Shown here piece after piece: positions 29,131 through 39,027 of a stretch of 64,000 nt of DNA. The notes under the pieces were generated by a model that had not been told where the DNA came from, made no database searches, and saw only the letters and a list, made by a program, of their open reading frames with translations. Every line of letters starts with the position of its first letter. Position 1 is the stretch's first letter. The DNA is from Gilvibacter sp. (lineage in GTDB: Bacteria; Bacteroidota; Bacteroidia; Flavobacteriales; Flavobacteriaceae), in contig NZ_JABSPU010000006.1 in assembly GCF_013214815.1 (NCBI RefSeq), positions 1-64,000 of the forward strand. Direction: 5' to 3'. The translations under genes and the position numbers were made by a program.

Positions 29131-31308
29131 GTGAAAAAATTATTACTCGTTTGTTTGTTATTCTGTGCCGCAATTTGGAATACTAATGGACAAAGTATCG
29201 CTCGTGAATGGAATGAGGAAGTACTCAATGCCATTCGCAATGACTTTGCCAGACCTACAGTGCACGCTAGAAATCTTTGGCATACCTCTGCTGCCATGTA
29301 TGATGTATGGGCAGTTTTCAATCCAGAGGCCGACACCTATTTTTTAGGGAAGTCTTTAGGTGATTTTTCAATCCCTTTTGATGGATTCACCACCGATCTT
29401 CCTACAGAAGAGGCTCTTGAAGAGGCTTTGAGTTTTGCTGTTTTTAGAATTATGCTCAACCGCTTTTCTTCTTCGCCGGGACAAGACAATATCTTCACGC
29501 GCATCTTTGCTTTGATGGAGGAGCGCGGGTATGATCCTGCTAACGGCAGTACTGAGTATCAATCCGGAGACCCTGCGGCCTTGGGGAATTACCTAGCTCA
29601 ACAGATCATTGAGTTCGGACTTCAGGACGGTTCAAATGAAGCCGAAGACTACGCCAACAGGTTCTATCAGCCGGTGAATTCGCCTTTAGATACAGACGGT
29701 TCAGGTAACCCTGATATGGAGTTTCCTAACCGTTGGCAGCCATTATTCATAGAAGGATTTATTGATCAGAGTGGAAACGAGATCCCAGAGTCTACTCCGG
29801 AGTTTTTAAGTCCCGAATGGGGGCAGGTCTATCCGTTTGCTCTTAAAGAAGAGGACAGAACCATTTACAATCGTGATGGTTTTGATTATTGGGTATTCCA
29901 CGACCCAGGAAACCCATCATTTATACAAGAAGGACTTGGATTAGAGGATCCGTATAAATGGGGATTTACTATGGTGAGTGTTTGGCAATCTCATCTAGAC
30001 CCAACGGATGAAGTAATGATTGACATTTCTCCGGCGAGTATTGGGAATCAAAATAGCTTTCCAGAGACCTTTGAAGAGTACAAATCTTTCTACAATTATT
30101 TTGACGGAGGTGATCCCAGTGCAGGAAGAGATATTAATCCGATAACCGGTGCTCCTTATGAGCCGCAAATGGTTCCAAGAGGAGATTACGCCCGTGTACT
30201 CGCAGAGTTTTGGGCGGACGGGCCAGATAGCGAAACGCCACCTGGACATTGGTTCACTATTTTAAATTACGTTAACGATAACCCACTTTTGGAAAAACGA
30301 TTCAAAGGAGAAGGGGAGATCCTCTCTGATCTGGAGTGGGATGTTAAATCTTATTTCCTTTTGGGAGGAGCTATGCATGATTGTGCAATATCCGCTTGGG
30401 GAGTCAAGGGATGGTATGACTATACACGACCCATGAGCGCCATTCGTTATATGGCAGATAAAGGGCAAAGCTCAGATCCTGGATTGTCCAATTATCATCC
30501 AGACGGTATACCGCTTATCGAGGGTTATGTGGAGATCGTTGAGGCAGGAGATCCGTTGCAAGGAGCTTCTGGGCAGCATTTAGGAAAAGTAAAGCTCTAT
30601 ACCTGGCGCGGTCACGAATACATCATTGATCCAGAATTTGACACCGCTGGAGTTGGTTGGATCTTGGCAGAAGAGTGGTACCCTTATCAACGTATTAGTT
30701 TTATTACGCCGCCTTTTGCAGGTTATGTTTCTGGGCATTCTACGTATTCAAGAGCGGCTGCAGAGATCTTAACAGCTATGACCGGTAGTGAGTACTTTCC
30801 AGGAGGGATGGGAGTTTTTGATATTCCGGCTAATGCTTTCTTGGAGTTTGAAATTGGTCCAACTGTAGATATGCAGTTGCAATGGGCAACCTATCGTGAT
30901 GCATCAGATCAAACGAGTCTTTCAAGAATTTGGGGTGGAATCCATCCACCAGTCGATGATATTCCTGGACGTAGAATTGGAATCGCAGTAGCTGAAGATG
31001 CCTTTGCCTTAGGTGAGATTTATTTTGGTGGTACGGCTAATGATCCCGATGCTACTTTTGTTGAGGGTGCCTTTATTTATCCAAATCCAGTTAATGAGGT
31101 GTTGACTGTGCAAGCCTTAACTGCAGAAGCCAATACGGTTGAAGTCTATGATATGCAGGGCCGACGCGTGCTGCAAGTACCGACTAGTTTTGATGATAAC
31201 AACAGAACTCCGCTAAATGTAGCGGAGCTCAGTGATGGTGTTTATTTTGTCGTTTTAGTGCGCGGAGAAGACGAGACCCTTATGGTCAAGCGTCTGATCA
31301 AGCAGTAA
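29131..31308 (+). CDS. Vanadium-dependent haloperoxidase / PAP2-superfamily protein with T9SS type A sorting domain
   Basis: GTG start; 'YTRPMSAIRY', 'PFAGYVSGHSTYSRAAAEIL', 'RIWGGIHPPVDDIPGRRIGIAVAE'; C-terminal 'AFIYPNPVNEVLTVQ...MVKRLIKQ'. Confidence 0.88.
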   Translation: MKKLLLVCLLFCAAIWNTNGQSIAREWNEEVLNAIRNDFARPTVHARNLWHTSAAMYDVWAVFNPEADTYFLGKSLGDFSIPFDGFTTDLPTEEALEEALSFAVFRIMLNRFSSSPGQDNIFTRIFALMEERGYDPANGSTEYQSGDPAALGNYLAQQIIEFGLQDGSNEAEDYANRFYQPVNSPLDTDGSGNPDMEFPNRWQPLFIEGFIDQSGNEIPESTPEFLSPEWGQVYPFALKEEDRTIYNRDGFDYWVFHDPGNPSFIQEGLGLEDPYKWGFTMVSVWQSHLDPTDEVMIDISPASIGNQNSFPETFEEYKSFYNYFDGGDPSAGRDINPITGAPYEPQMVPRGDYARVLAEFWADGPDSETPPGHWFTILNYVNDNPLLEKRFKGEGEILSDLEWDVKSYFLLGGAMHDCAISAWGVKGWYDYTRPMSAIRYMADKGQSSDPGLSNYHPDGIPLIEGYVEIVEAGDPLQGASGQHLGKVKLYTWRGHEYIIDPEFDTAGVGWILAEEWYPYQRISFITPPFAGYVSGHSTYSRAAAEILTAMTGSEYFPGGMGVFDIPANAFLEFEIGPTVDMQLQWATYRDASDQTSLSRIWGGIHPPVDDIPGRRIGIAVAEDAFALGEIYFGGTANDPDATFVEGAFIYPNPVNEVLTVQALTAEANTVEVYDMQGRRVLQVPTSFDDNNRTPLNVAELSDGVYFVVLVRGEDETLMVKRLIKQ

Positions 31309-31309
31309 A

Positions 31310-31984
31310 TTAATTGACCTTTATGCCCGTAAAGTTGATGTTTACGGTCTGTGCGCTATCCTTGTGCGTTTTAGCAAATTTAAACGCTCCGTATGTGTCG
31401 TAATCTTCCCAAGTGGTTGCCATGCTCGCTTGGTCAGCATTTGACTTTCTAAAGACCCATTCTTTGATCTTATAGTCTTCACTGTAGTAGAAGTCATAGG
31501 CATCTCCTGGTGTATAACCTCCTTCGTTTTTATACGTAATGGTGAGCATGTCTAAAGTGTCTCCAGAAATTGGAGCTACTTGTGCCGCCTTCTCGCTTAA
31601 TTCGGAATTATCAGCATCCCAAAGCAATTGAAAAGGCGTTAAAAGCCAATATTTATCATTGATAAAACCTGCGTCCACCTGAGCATTGGTACTGTCTACC
31701 TCTTGATGATTATAGCTGATGGTATCCTGAGCGGACATCATAGTGACCATTCCTGTTTTAGGTTCCCAGACCCAACTGCGGTCAAAATGGTTCTCTCCGC
31801 GATCTACATTAAAAGTAAAGGCGATCTTCTCTACGGAGTCCCATTGCTCGTATCCGTGGGCGTTAGCAATCTTCTCTGCGGTAGATAATTCTACCTCAGG
31901 AGTTTCACTTACTTGTTCTTGAGGTTGCTCTTTGCAACTGATTAAAAGCAGGCCTAGGCCAAGGCTAAGAATGATGGTTTTCAT
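31310..31984 (-). CDS. Hypothetical lipoprotein
   Basis: Lipobox 'GLLLISCKEQ'; convergent with the haloperoxidase, stop codons 1 nt apart. Confidence 0.7.
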   Translation of the reverse strand: MKTIILSLGLGLLLISCKEQPQEQVSETPEVELSTAEKIANAHGYEQWDSVEKIAFTFNVDRGENHFDRSWVWEPKTGMVTMMSAQDTISYNHQEVDSTNAQVDAGFINDKYWLLTPFQLLWDADNSELSEKAAQVAPISGDTLDMLTITYKNEGGYTPGDAYDFYYSEDYKIKEWVFRKSNADQASMATTWEDYDTYGAFKFAKTHKDSAQTVNINFTGIKVN

Positions 31985-32007
31985 GGATGGTTGTTGGTTG
32001 GTTATTG

Positions 32008-32688
32008 CTAGTGGCTGTCTTCTTTGATCAGCTCTGGAAATTTCTTTTGAAACCTTTTCAGTCGTGGAATAGAGACGTTTTGGATGTATCGGTTATACGG
32101 ATTGAGTCTCTCGTAATCTTGATGATAATCCTCACCTCTCCAAAACTTTTGAAATGGCAATACTTGAGCGGCTACCTTTTGCTCTCCCAATTGCTCATTC
32201 AGCTCGGCAATTTTGGCGTCGATGATTGCCTTTTGTTCGTCATTTTGGTAAAAGATGATGGAACGGTATTGGCTCCCGCGGTCTGGACCTTGTCCGTTCA
32301 CCTGGGTAATGTTCTGAGATCCGAAGTACACATCCACCAAAGTCTCAAAACTCACCACATTCGGGTCGTAAAAAACTTCCACAGCTTCTGCATGGCCAGT
32401 AAGACCAGTATTGCTGCTTTGATAAGTTGGGTTTTCTGTATGACCTCCGGAGTAACCGTTGATCACTTCAGAAACACCTTTTACGCTTTCATAGATCGCT
32501 TCTACACACCAAAAACATCCCGAGGCAAAATAGGCCTTGTGAATCCCGTCTTGCGGCGTAGTTTGTACAGGTGTTTGACTTGCTTGGGCAAGTGCTTCGT
32601 CTTCTTTGTTCTTTTCGTTAGTGGATTGACAAGCTACATTTAAACTGCTTAAAAGTAGCGCCAACATAATGAGGGTTGTTCGTTGCAT
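32008..32688 (-). CDS. msrA: Peptide-methionine (S)-S-oxide reductase, lipoprotein form
   Basis: 'KAYFASGCFWCVEAIYESVKGV', 'YSGGHTENPTYQ', 'GQGPDRGSQYRSIIFY'; lipobox 'SLNVACQS'. Confidence 0.93.
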   Translation of the reverse strand: MQRTTLIMLALLLSSLNVACQSTNEKNKEDEALAQASQTPVQTTPQDGIHKAYFASGCFWCVEAIYESVKGVSEVINGYSGGHTENPTYQSSNTGLTGHAEAVEVFYDPNVVSFETLVDVYFGSQNITQVNGQGPDRGSQYRSIIFYQNDEQKAIIDAKIAELNEQLGEQKVAAQVLPFQKFWRGEDYHQDYERLNPYNRYIQNVSIPRLKRFQKKFPELIKEDSH

Positions 32689-32754
32689 GGTCTTTCGGTT
32701 TAATAGGCAGTCGGAATTGCGTTAAGCTCCTTAAATTTTTTTATCAAAATTACG

Positions 32755-32785
32755 AAAAAAAGCCTCCAGAGGAATCTGAAGGCTT
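32755..32785 (-). terminator. Rho-independent terminator of the 32811-33590 gene
   Basis: Minus strand AAGCCTTCAGA-TTCC-TCTGGAGGCTTTTTTT. Confidence 0.75.
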
Positions 32786-32810
32786 TGTTAAACTTTATAT
32801 TATCAGTGGT

Positions 32811-33590
32811 TTAGAGCTTGGCGAAGAATTTCTCCATTTTCTCTTTTTCCTCTTCCGCCAATTGCGGGTCTACAAGGATTCGTCCACTGTGCTCGTCAGT
32901 AATGATCTTTTTGCGAGATGCGATCTCCATTTGCACCTGAGGTGGAATGGTGAAGAAAGAACCTCCAGAAGCACCACGCTCAATCGGCACAACTGCCAAA
33001 CCATTCTTGGCGTTAGAGCGAATACGCTTGTAAGCGTTAACTAAACGCTCTTCAATTTTCTGCTCGAAAGACTCAGATTCTTTGATAAGGGCCTTTTCTT
33101 CTTTCTCAGTTTCAGCAAGGATCTCATCCAATTCGTTGCGCTTGTGCTTAAGGTGTTCCTCACGCTCGGCCAAACGAGTTTTGGTTTCTTCGATCACTTC
33201 TTTTTTCTGCTCGATCTGCGCTTTGAATTCTTTGATGTGCTTTTCAGCCAATTGGATCTCCAATTCTTGGAACTCGATCTCCTTGCTCAAAGAGTTGTAT
33301 TCACGATTGTTACGAACATTGTTCTGTTGCTCGCTATATTTTTTGATGAGTGACTTAGACTCTTCAATAAGATTCTTTTTGTCTTTGATGGAATCATCAG
33401 TAAGGGCCAGATCGGCATTGAGTTTTTCAAGGCGGGTGTTCATTCCAGCAACCTCATCTTCTAGATCCTCAACTTCTAAAGGAAGTTCTCCGCGTACATT
33501 TCTGATCTCATCCACACGGCTGTCGATCAATTGCAGGTCGTAAAGGGCTCTCAGTTTGTCTTCAACAGTAGCTTCTGTCTTCTTGGCCAT
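32811..33590 (-). CDS. Coiled-coil 'C4 zinc ribbon' family protein lacking the ribbon cysteines
   Basis: Long coiled coil then 'ASGGSFFTIPPQVQMEIASRKKIITDEHSGRILVDPQ', which matches the family layout with no Cys. Confidence 0.8.
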   Translation of the reverse strand: MAKKTEATVEDKLRALYDLQLIDSRVDEIRNVRGELPLEVEDLEDEVAGMNTRLEKLNADLALTDDSIKDKKNLIEESKSLIKKYSEQQNNVRNNREYNSLSKEIEFQELEIQLAEKHIKEFKAQIEQKKEVIEETKTRLAEREEHLKHKRNELDEILAETEKEEKALIKESESFEQKIEERLVNAYKRIRSNAKNGLAVVPIERGASGGSFFTIPPQVQMEIASRKKIITDEHSGRILVDPQLAEEEKEKMEKFFAKL

Positions 33591-33592
33591 AA

Positions 33593-34687
33593 TTACAGGT
33601 AAAAAATTGGATTGGTATTAATCTCCGATAAAAGAACTGCAAAATTAGTAATTTTTTTGGTAAGATATTGTACAATTAAATTTTTTGTGTACTGTTCGCT
33701 TTCATAGTGGCCAATATCTACTAAAAGCAAGCGCTGCTCTGCGCTAAAGAAATCGTGGTATTTAAAGTCAGCACTTACGTAAGCATCAACGCCAGCACCT
33801 TTGGCAGCACCAATAGCAAAGGCGCCACTACCGCCCAAAACCGCGATCTTTTGAATGGATTTACCAAGCAGCTTACTGTGTCTAATTCCGCCGCAATGCA
33901 TCCGCTCTTTGAGCAGGGCTAAAAATTCAGCTTCAGACAGAGGAGTTTCAAAACTACCAATCATTCCCATCCCGAGTTGTTTGTCTGTGTTGCTGATGGG
34001 AATCAGATCATAGGCCACCTCTTCATAGGAGTGCGTACTTAATAAGGCCTTGATCACCGCGGATTCACAATGAAAAGGTACCAAGACTTCTATGCGCGTT
34101 TCCGCTTCATAATGGCGCTCTCCTTGCTTGCCTAGAGAAGGGTCGGCGGCTTCTCCGGGTTTACAGCTGCCTTCTCCGTTTGAGGTGAATGCGCATTCGC
34201 TGTAGTCACCAATAGCTCCGGCTCCTGCTGCAAATAGTGAATCTAATAGATTTTTGGATTCTGCTTGAGGCGCGTAGGTGACTAATTTTTTTAGCGTATT
34301 CGCCTTAGGAACAAGTACAGAGGACTTTTTAGCTCCCAGTGTTTTTAGTATTTGATGATTTACCCCTTCCCAGTTATTGTCCAAAGCGGTGTGGATGGCA
34401 TAGATGGCAATGTCGTGCTTAATGGCTTTGAGTACGGCGCGTTGCACATAATCAGATCCTGTGATCTTTTTGAGTCCTTTGAAAATGATCGGATGAAAGC
34501 TCACAACCATATTGCAATCTTTCTGTACAGCTTCGTCAACCACAGCTTCCAAGCAGTCTAAGCTTACTAAAACTCCTTTTAAATCTGCCTGTCGGGCTCC
34601 TACCAATAAGCCTGTATTGTCAAAGTCTTCTGCGTAGCTGCGTGGTGCCCAAGCTTCCAGCAGGTCTATAACCCCTTGTATTTGCAT
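33593..34687 (-). CDS. Nif3-like dinuclear metal center hexameric protein
   Basis: 'WAPRSYAEDFDNTGLLVG', 'MVVSFHPIIFKGLKKIT', 'IAVLGGSGAFAIGAAKGAGVDAYVSADFKYHDFFSA', 'DIGHYESEQY'. Confidence 0.92.
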   Translation of the reverse strand: MQIQGVIDLLEAWAPRSYAEDFDNTGLLVGARQADLKGVLVSLDCLEAVVDEAVQKDCNMVVSFHPIIFKGLKKITGSDYVQRAVLKAIKHDIAIYAIHTALDNNWEGVNHQILKTLGAKKSSVLVPKANTLKKLVTYAPQAESKNLLDSLFAAGAGAIGDYSECAFTSNGEGSCKPGEAADPSLGKQGERHYEAETRIEVLVPFHCESAVIKALLSTHSYEEVAYDLIPISNTDKQLGMGMIGSFETPLSEAEFLALLKERMHCGGIRHSKLLGKSIQKIAVLGGSGAFAIGAAKGAGVDAYVSADFKYHDFFSAEQRLLLVDIGHYESEQYTKNLIVQYLTKKITNFAVLLSEINTNPIFYL

Positions 34688-34731
34688 GCGGTGTATTTTA
34701 TGGTAAAGATAAAAAAGTATACTTTCGTGCT

Positions 34732-35748
34732 ATGGCTCAAATGCGGAAATTACTCACTCCTTTCTCCTTGATCTACCAAGGCGTAACCGCTGTGAGAAAC
34801 CTTATGTATGACAAAGGCGTGTTCACTTCTGAGTCTTACGATATCCCGGTGATCTGTGTGGGTAATCTCACGGTGGGAGGAACCGGTAAGTCTCCAATGA
34901 TCGAATATTTGATTCGTTTGCTTAAGGACGATTTTAAAGTAGCTGTTCTGAGTCGAGGATACAAACGCAGCACGGATGGCTTTTTATATGTGGAAACTTC
35001 GCATACTTCTTCTGAAGTGGGTGATGAGCCGCTTCAATTCAAATCGAAATACCCGGGAATCACCGTGGCGGTTTGCGCCGATAGACGAGAAGGTATTGCA
35101 AAACTCAAACCCAAAACTGAGGTTATTCTCTTGGACGATGCTTTTCAGCACAGAAAGGTAAAGGCGGGTTATACCATTCTATTGACCACCTTTGAACATC
35201 CTTTTTTAGACGATAGTTTATTGCCCGCTGGGGATTTGCGCGAATCTAAATCCGGAGCCAAACGAGCAGATGCCGTAATTATTACTAAGATTCCAGATAA
35301 GGTCGCTCATGCTAAAATACAGGAACTAGAATTTCGCCTTCGTGAGTATACCGGCAAGCCGGTCTATAAAACCAAGATCGCTTACGGAAGACTCATCAAG
35401 AACGACGCGGGTTCTGAACCTATAGATTATCTCAAGGACAAACCCTTTACGCTTGTGACGGGTATTGCCAACCCAGAACCCTTGGTGCATTTTCTGCGCG
35501 ATGAAGGCTGTAATTTTGATTTGCAACGTTATCCGGATCATCACGAATTCACTCCGGCGCAGATCAAACTCATTGAAAAACGAGAGTTGGTCATTACTAC
35601 AGAGAAGGATTATATGCGATTGCGTGACAAGATCAATAAAAAAGCCTTGTACTACTTACCTATAGAGACAGCTTTTCTAGATCGAGAAGGGTATTTTGAA
35701 TCTGAAATCTTGGACTTTGTCCACACTTACTGGAACAAGATCGTTTAA
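34732..35748 (+). CDS. lpxK: Tetraacyldisaccharide 4'-kinase
   Basis: 'VICVGNLTVGGTGKSPMIEYLIRLL', 'VILLDDAFQHRKVKAGYTILLT', 'LLPAGDLRES'. Confidence 0.94.
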   Translation: MAQMRKLLTPFSLIYQGVTAVRNLMYDKGVFTSESYDIPVICVGNLTVGGTGKSPMIEYLIRLLKDDFKVAVLSRGYKRSTDGFLYVETSHTSSEVGDEPLQFKSKYPGITVAVCADRREGIAKLKPKTEVILLDDAFQHRKVKAGYTILLTTFEHPFLDDSLLPAGDLRESKSGAKRADAVIITKIPDKVAHAKIQELEFRLREYTGKPVYKTKIAYGRLIKNDAGSEPIDYLKDKPFTLVTGIANPEPLVHFLRDEGCNFDLQRYPDHHEFTPAQIKLIEKRELVITTEKDYMRLRDKINKKALYYLPIETAFLDREGYFESEILDFVHTYWNKIV

Positions 35749-37997
35749 ACCGGTGCCTTGTTCATGAATAAGGTGCGGTGGATCTTCTCAAAGAATTCTT
35801 CTGTTTTGAATGGCTTTGGAATGATCTCGTTGAATCCGGCGCGATAGAACTCGTCTAGATTCTCATCAATGGTCACAGCCGTCAAGGCAATGATTGGAAG
35901 TTCTTTGTTGAATTCACGAACCTTTTGCGTGGCCTCAATACCACTAATTCCAGGCATGTGAATGTCCATTAAGACTATGTGGTAGTTGTTCTGCTGAATG
36001 AGCTCAATGGCAGTTTCTCCGTTATCGGCCACATCACACTTCATCTTGTTCTTCTCCAAGATCTTCTTGGTGATCATTTGGTTGATCTTGTTGTCTTCTA
36101 CTACAAGCACAGAGAGGTTCTCTAAGGCAACGTAGTCAATATCGTAGATGATGTTGTGTGGATTCTTGTCCTCTTTAAATTGATCAGAGATCGCAAACTT
36201 AATATCAAAGGAGAATTTAGACCCTTTTCCAAGCTGGCTTTCCAATTGGATCTTAGAGTTCATCAATTGCAAGAGGTTCTTTACAATAGAAAGTCCTAAA
36301 CCAGTACCGCCAAATTTTCGGTTGATCTGTAGCGAGCCTTGAGAGAAGGTCTCGAAAATACTTTTCTGCTTCTTTTTAGAGATTCCCACCCCGTTGTCTT
36401 CAACTTCAAAGTGTAGGTTGACATGAGCATCGGTTTCTCCAATTTTTTGCACACGCAGGGCGACCATTCCATTTTCTGTAAACTTAACGGAGTTACCGAT
36501 CAGGTTGATCAAGATCTGTGAAATCTTCAGTGGGTCACCTAATAGTTTAGAAGGAATACTCTCATCAAACTCCAGAATAAGTTTGTTGTTTCTGTCGTCT
36601 GCGGATTTTTTCAAAGCTACCAACACATCATTAACGCGTTTCTTCAAATTGAAGGTAGTGCGTTCAATTTCCACCTTGTTGGCCTCGAGTTTATTGAGAT
36701 CCAAAATATTGTTGATCAAGGAAAGCAGATAGTCTCCAGAGAATTTCAAGGAATTCAAGTGTTCCTTCTGATGTTCCATTGGATTTTCCTCCATCAACAA
36801 GTGAGTTAGCCCTGTTACGGCATAGAGCGGAGTTCTAAGTTCGTGTGTAATGGTAGAGAGGAACTGGGCTTTAGCCAAGGAAGCCTTTTCTGCTTTTTCT
36901 TTGGCGAGTTGCAGTTCGCTGTTCTTCTCTTGCAAAAGATCATTGGCTTTTGCTCTCAGGTTGTTGTTTTTGTAAAGCGATAAGGTCAATAAGGACAAGA
37001 TGGTGATCAGCGCAATACTCAAAGTAGAGGTGAAGTTGTTCATCTTGATGGAGCTGTCCTTTTTAGCCAGATTGGTCTCTAGCTCCGCAATGATCTCGTC
37101 ATATTCAGCACTGTCCAATCTAAACGGATTGTCTTTAGCCAAGAGCTCATTGCTCAGATCGCTTTGGGCATCCTTTTTCTGATGATAGGTTTCCAGCAGG
37201 GCATAGGCAGATTCAAAATTACCCTTAACTACATGGAGCTTGCTACGGACCAAATAACTGTCTGGCATTATTTGGGCGTAATTGTTTTCTTTGCTGATGT
37301 TTACTGCACTCTCTAAGGCTGCTTCTGCTTGTGTTATAATCGCTGCTGATGGATTGTCGGATAGTTCCATCAACGCCTTGGCTTTATTGATTTGCGCTTG
37401 GGCAATATAATACCCTACCCCCAATTCTTGGAACGTGGTTAAGGCCGCTTCCAAATAATTTACTGCGCTGGTTGGGTTGTTTCGTTCTAATGCTAGGAGC
37501 CCTTTATTGAGCTGAATCCTCGCCATGGCGCTTTCATCTTCTTGACTTTCGTAGATCGCGAAAGCTTTGTCTAAGCTGGAGGAGGCCTGCGTGTAATCGC
37601 CATCCTTCATAAATATTTGTGCCTGAATCAGATAAGCTTCTGCAATTTCAGGCGATTCTTGCATGTTTTTGAGCAATTCGATAACTCTTGTCACACGTTC
37701 AGAGGCTTTGTCAAACTCGCGTACGCTGTAATAGAATTTGGCCAATTCATTGTCACATGACGCTTCAGTTTCTGGATCTTTCAAAGCCTCAGCCATGTCA
37801 TGAGCCTTGTTGAGATCGGTCAAAACGGATCCAAGGTCTTGGCGTATAATCGCAGCCCTGGCGCGGTTTTGTAGCTGATTGATCTCGTTTATAGTGTCCT
37901 GCCGATTAGACAAAGGGAGTCCCTGCTCTTGAGCGGGGGAAGGGCATACACACAGGAGGAACAAAGCCGTTATATATCGAATTATTTGGCCGTTCAT
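35745..37997 (-). CDS. Hybrid sensor histidine kinase / response regulator with N-terminal TPR repeats
   Basis: TPR-like N-terminus, one TM, 'FLSTITHELRTPLYAVTGL' H-box, 'GTGLGLSIVKNLL', C-terminal receiver 'HIVLMDIHMPGISGIEATQKVR'. Confidence 0.92.
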   Translation of the reverse strand: MNGQIIRYITALFLLCVCPSPAQEQGLPLSNRQDTINEINQLQNRARAAIIRQDLGSVLTDLNKAHDMAEALKDPETEASCDNELAKFYYSVREFDKASERVTRVIELLKNMQESPEIAEAYLIQAQIFMKDGDYTQASSSLDKAFAIYESQEDESAMARIQLNKGLLALERNNPTSAVNYLEAALTTFQELGVGYYIAQAQINKAKALMELSDNPSAAIITQAEAALESAVNISKENNYAQIMPDSYLVRSKLHVVKGNFESAYALLETYHQKKDAQSDLSNELLAKDNPFRLDSAEYDEIIAELETNLAKKDSSIKMNNFTSTLSIALITILSLLTLSLYKNNNLRAKANDLLQEKNSELQLAKEKAEKASLAKAQFLSTITHELRTPLYAVTGLTHLLMEENPMEHQKEHLNSLKFSGDYLLSLINNILDLNKLEANKVEIERTTFNLKKRVNDVLVALKKSADDRNNKLILEFDESIPSKLLGDPLKISQILINLIGNSVKFTENGMVALRVQKIGETDAHVNLHFEVEDNGVGISKKKQKSIFETFSQGSLQINRKFGGTGLGLSIVKNLLQLMNSKIQLESQLGKGSKFSFDIKFAISDQFKEDKNPHNIIYDIDYVALENLSVLVVEDNKINQMITKKILEKNKMKCDVADNGETAIELIQQNNYHIVLMDIHMPGISGIEATQKVREFNKELPIIALTAVTIDENLDEFYRAGFNEIIPKPFKTEEFFEKIHRTLFMNKAPV

Positions 37998-38022
37998 GGA
38001 TAGAATTACGGTCTAAATATAG

Positions 38023-39018
38023 TTATTTCTTACAAATCGAGACGATTAAGTCGGCTAAACGTTGCGAATAGCCGCTTTCATTGTCGTACCAACCAATGAT
38101 CTTTACCATGCGTCCAATTACAGAAGTCATCCCAGAATCGAAGACACAAGAATGCTTATTGCCAACAATATCGATGGAAACTATTGGGTCTTCCGTATAG
38201 TCCAAAATACCATTTAACTGTCCTTGCGCAGCCTTTTTAAAAGCCGAGTTGACCTGCTCTATGCTAACGGTCTCTTTGACATTAAAAGTAATATCGGTCA
38301 TCGAACCGTTAGGAACTGGAACGCGAATTCCGCAGCCTCCAATAACATCGGCCAGATTAGGGAAGATCTTAGTGAGCGCTTTAGCGGCTCCCGTAGTTGT
38401 GGGTACAATGGATTGCCCAGCGGCTCTGGCTCGTCTTAAATCCCGATGCGGCTGATCATGCAAGCTTTGGTCTGTGGTATATGAATGGACTGTAGTGATA
38501 TAGGCTTGCTCCACACCACAGAGTTGATCAATGACCTGTACCATGGGCGCTGCGTTGTTGGTCGTACAAGAAGCATTGGAAATGATCGTCTGCTCAGAAT
38601 CTAAGAGTTGATCATTTACACCCAAAACAACCATCGGGATATCGTCATCGGATGGAGGTACACTTAAGATCACTTTTTTGGCTCCAGCCATTAAATGCGG
38701 GGCTAGTTGCTCACGCTGTTTGAATTTACCCGAAGCTTCAACCACAACATCAACATCAGGCCAATTGCAGCTTTCTGGGCTGGAATGATTGCTGAGCGGA
38801 ATCGTCTTACCATTAACAAGGATCTCTGATAAGGTACTGTCAATTTCGGCGTCAAAGACTCCGTGAATGCTGTCGTACTTTAAAAGGTGGGCTAAGGTTT
38901 TGGCGTCAGCGAGATCATTGATAGCCACCACTTCTATATCAGGATGTTGGTGTACCGTCTTAAAAAAGGTCCGACCGATACGCCCAAATCCATTGATGGC
39001 AACCTTGATCTTCGCCAT
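38023..39018 (-). CDS. gap: Type I glyceraldehyde-3-phosphate dehydrogenase
   Basis: 'VAINGFGRIGRTFFK', 'ISNASCTTNNAAPMV', 'WYDNESGYSQRLADL'. Confidence 0.95.
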   Translation of the reverse strand: MAKIKVAINGFGRIGRTFFKTVHQHPDIEVVAINDLADAKTLAHLLKYDSIHGVFDAEIDSTLSEILVNGKTIPLSNHSSPESCNWPDVDVVVEASGKFKQREQLAPHLMAGAKKVILSVPPSDDDIPMVVLGVNDQLLDSEQTIISNASCTTNNAAPMVQVIDQLCGVEQAYITTVHSYTTDQSLHDQPHRDLRRARAAGQSIVPTTTGAAKALTKIFPNLADVIGGCGIRVPVPNGSMTDITFNVKETVSIEQVNSAFKKAAQGQLNGILDYTEDPIVSIDIVGNKHSCVFDSGMTSVIGRMVKIIGWYDNESGYSQRLADLIVSICKK

Positions 39019-39027
39019 AGTCTAAGC

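Noticed and set aside
33082-33543. 153-aa ORF on + strand
   Set aside because: Antisense to the coiled-coil protein; Ser/Leu/Arg-rich translation mirrors coiled-coil codons.
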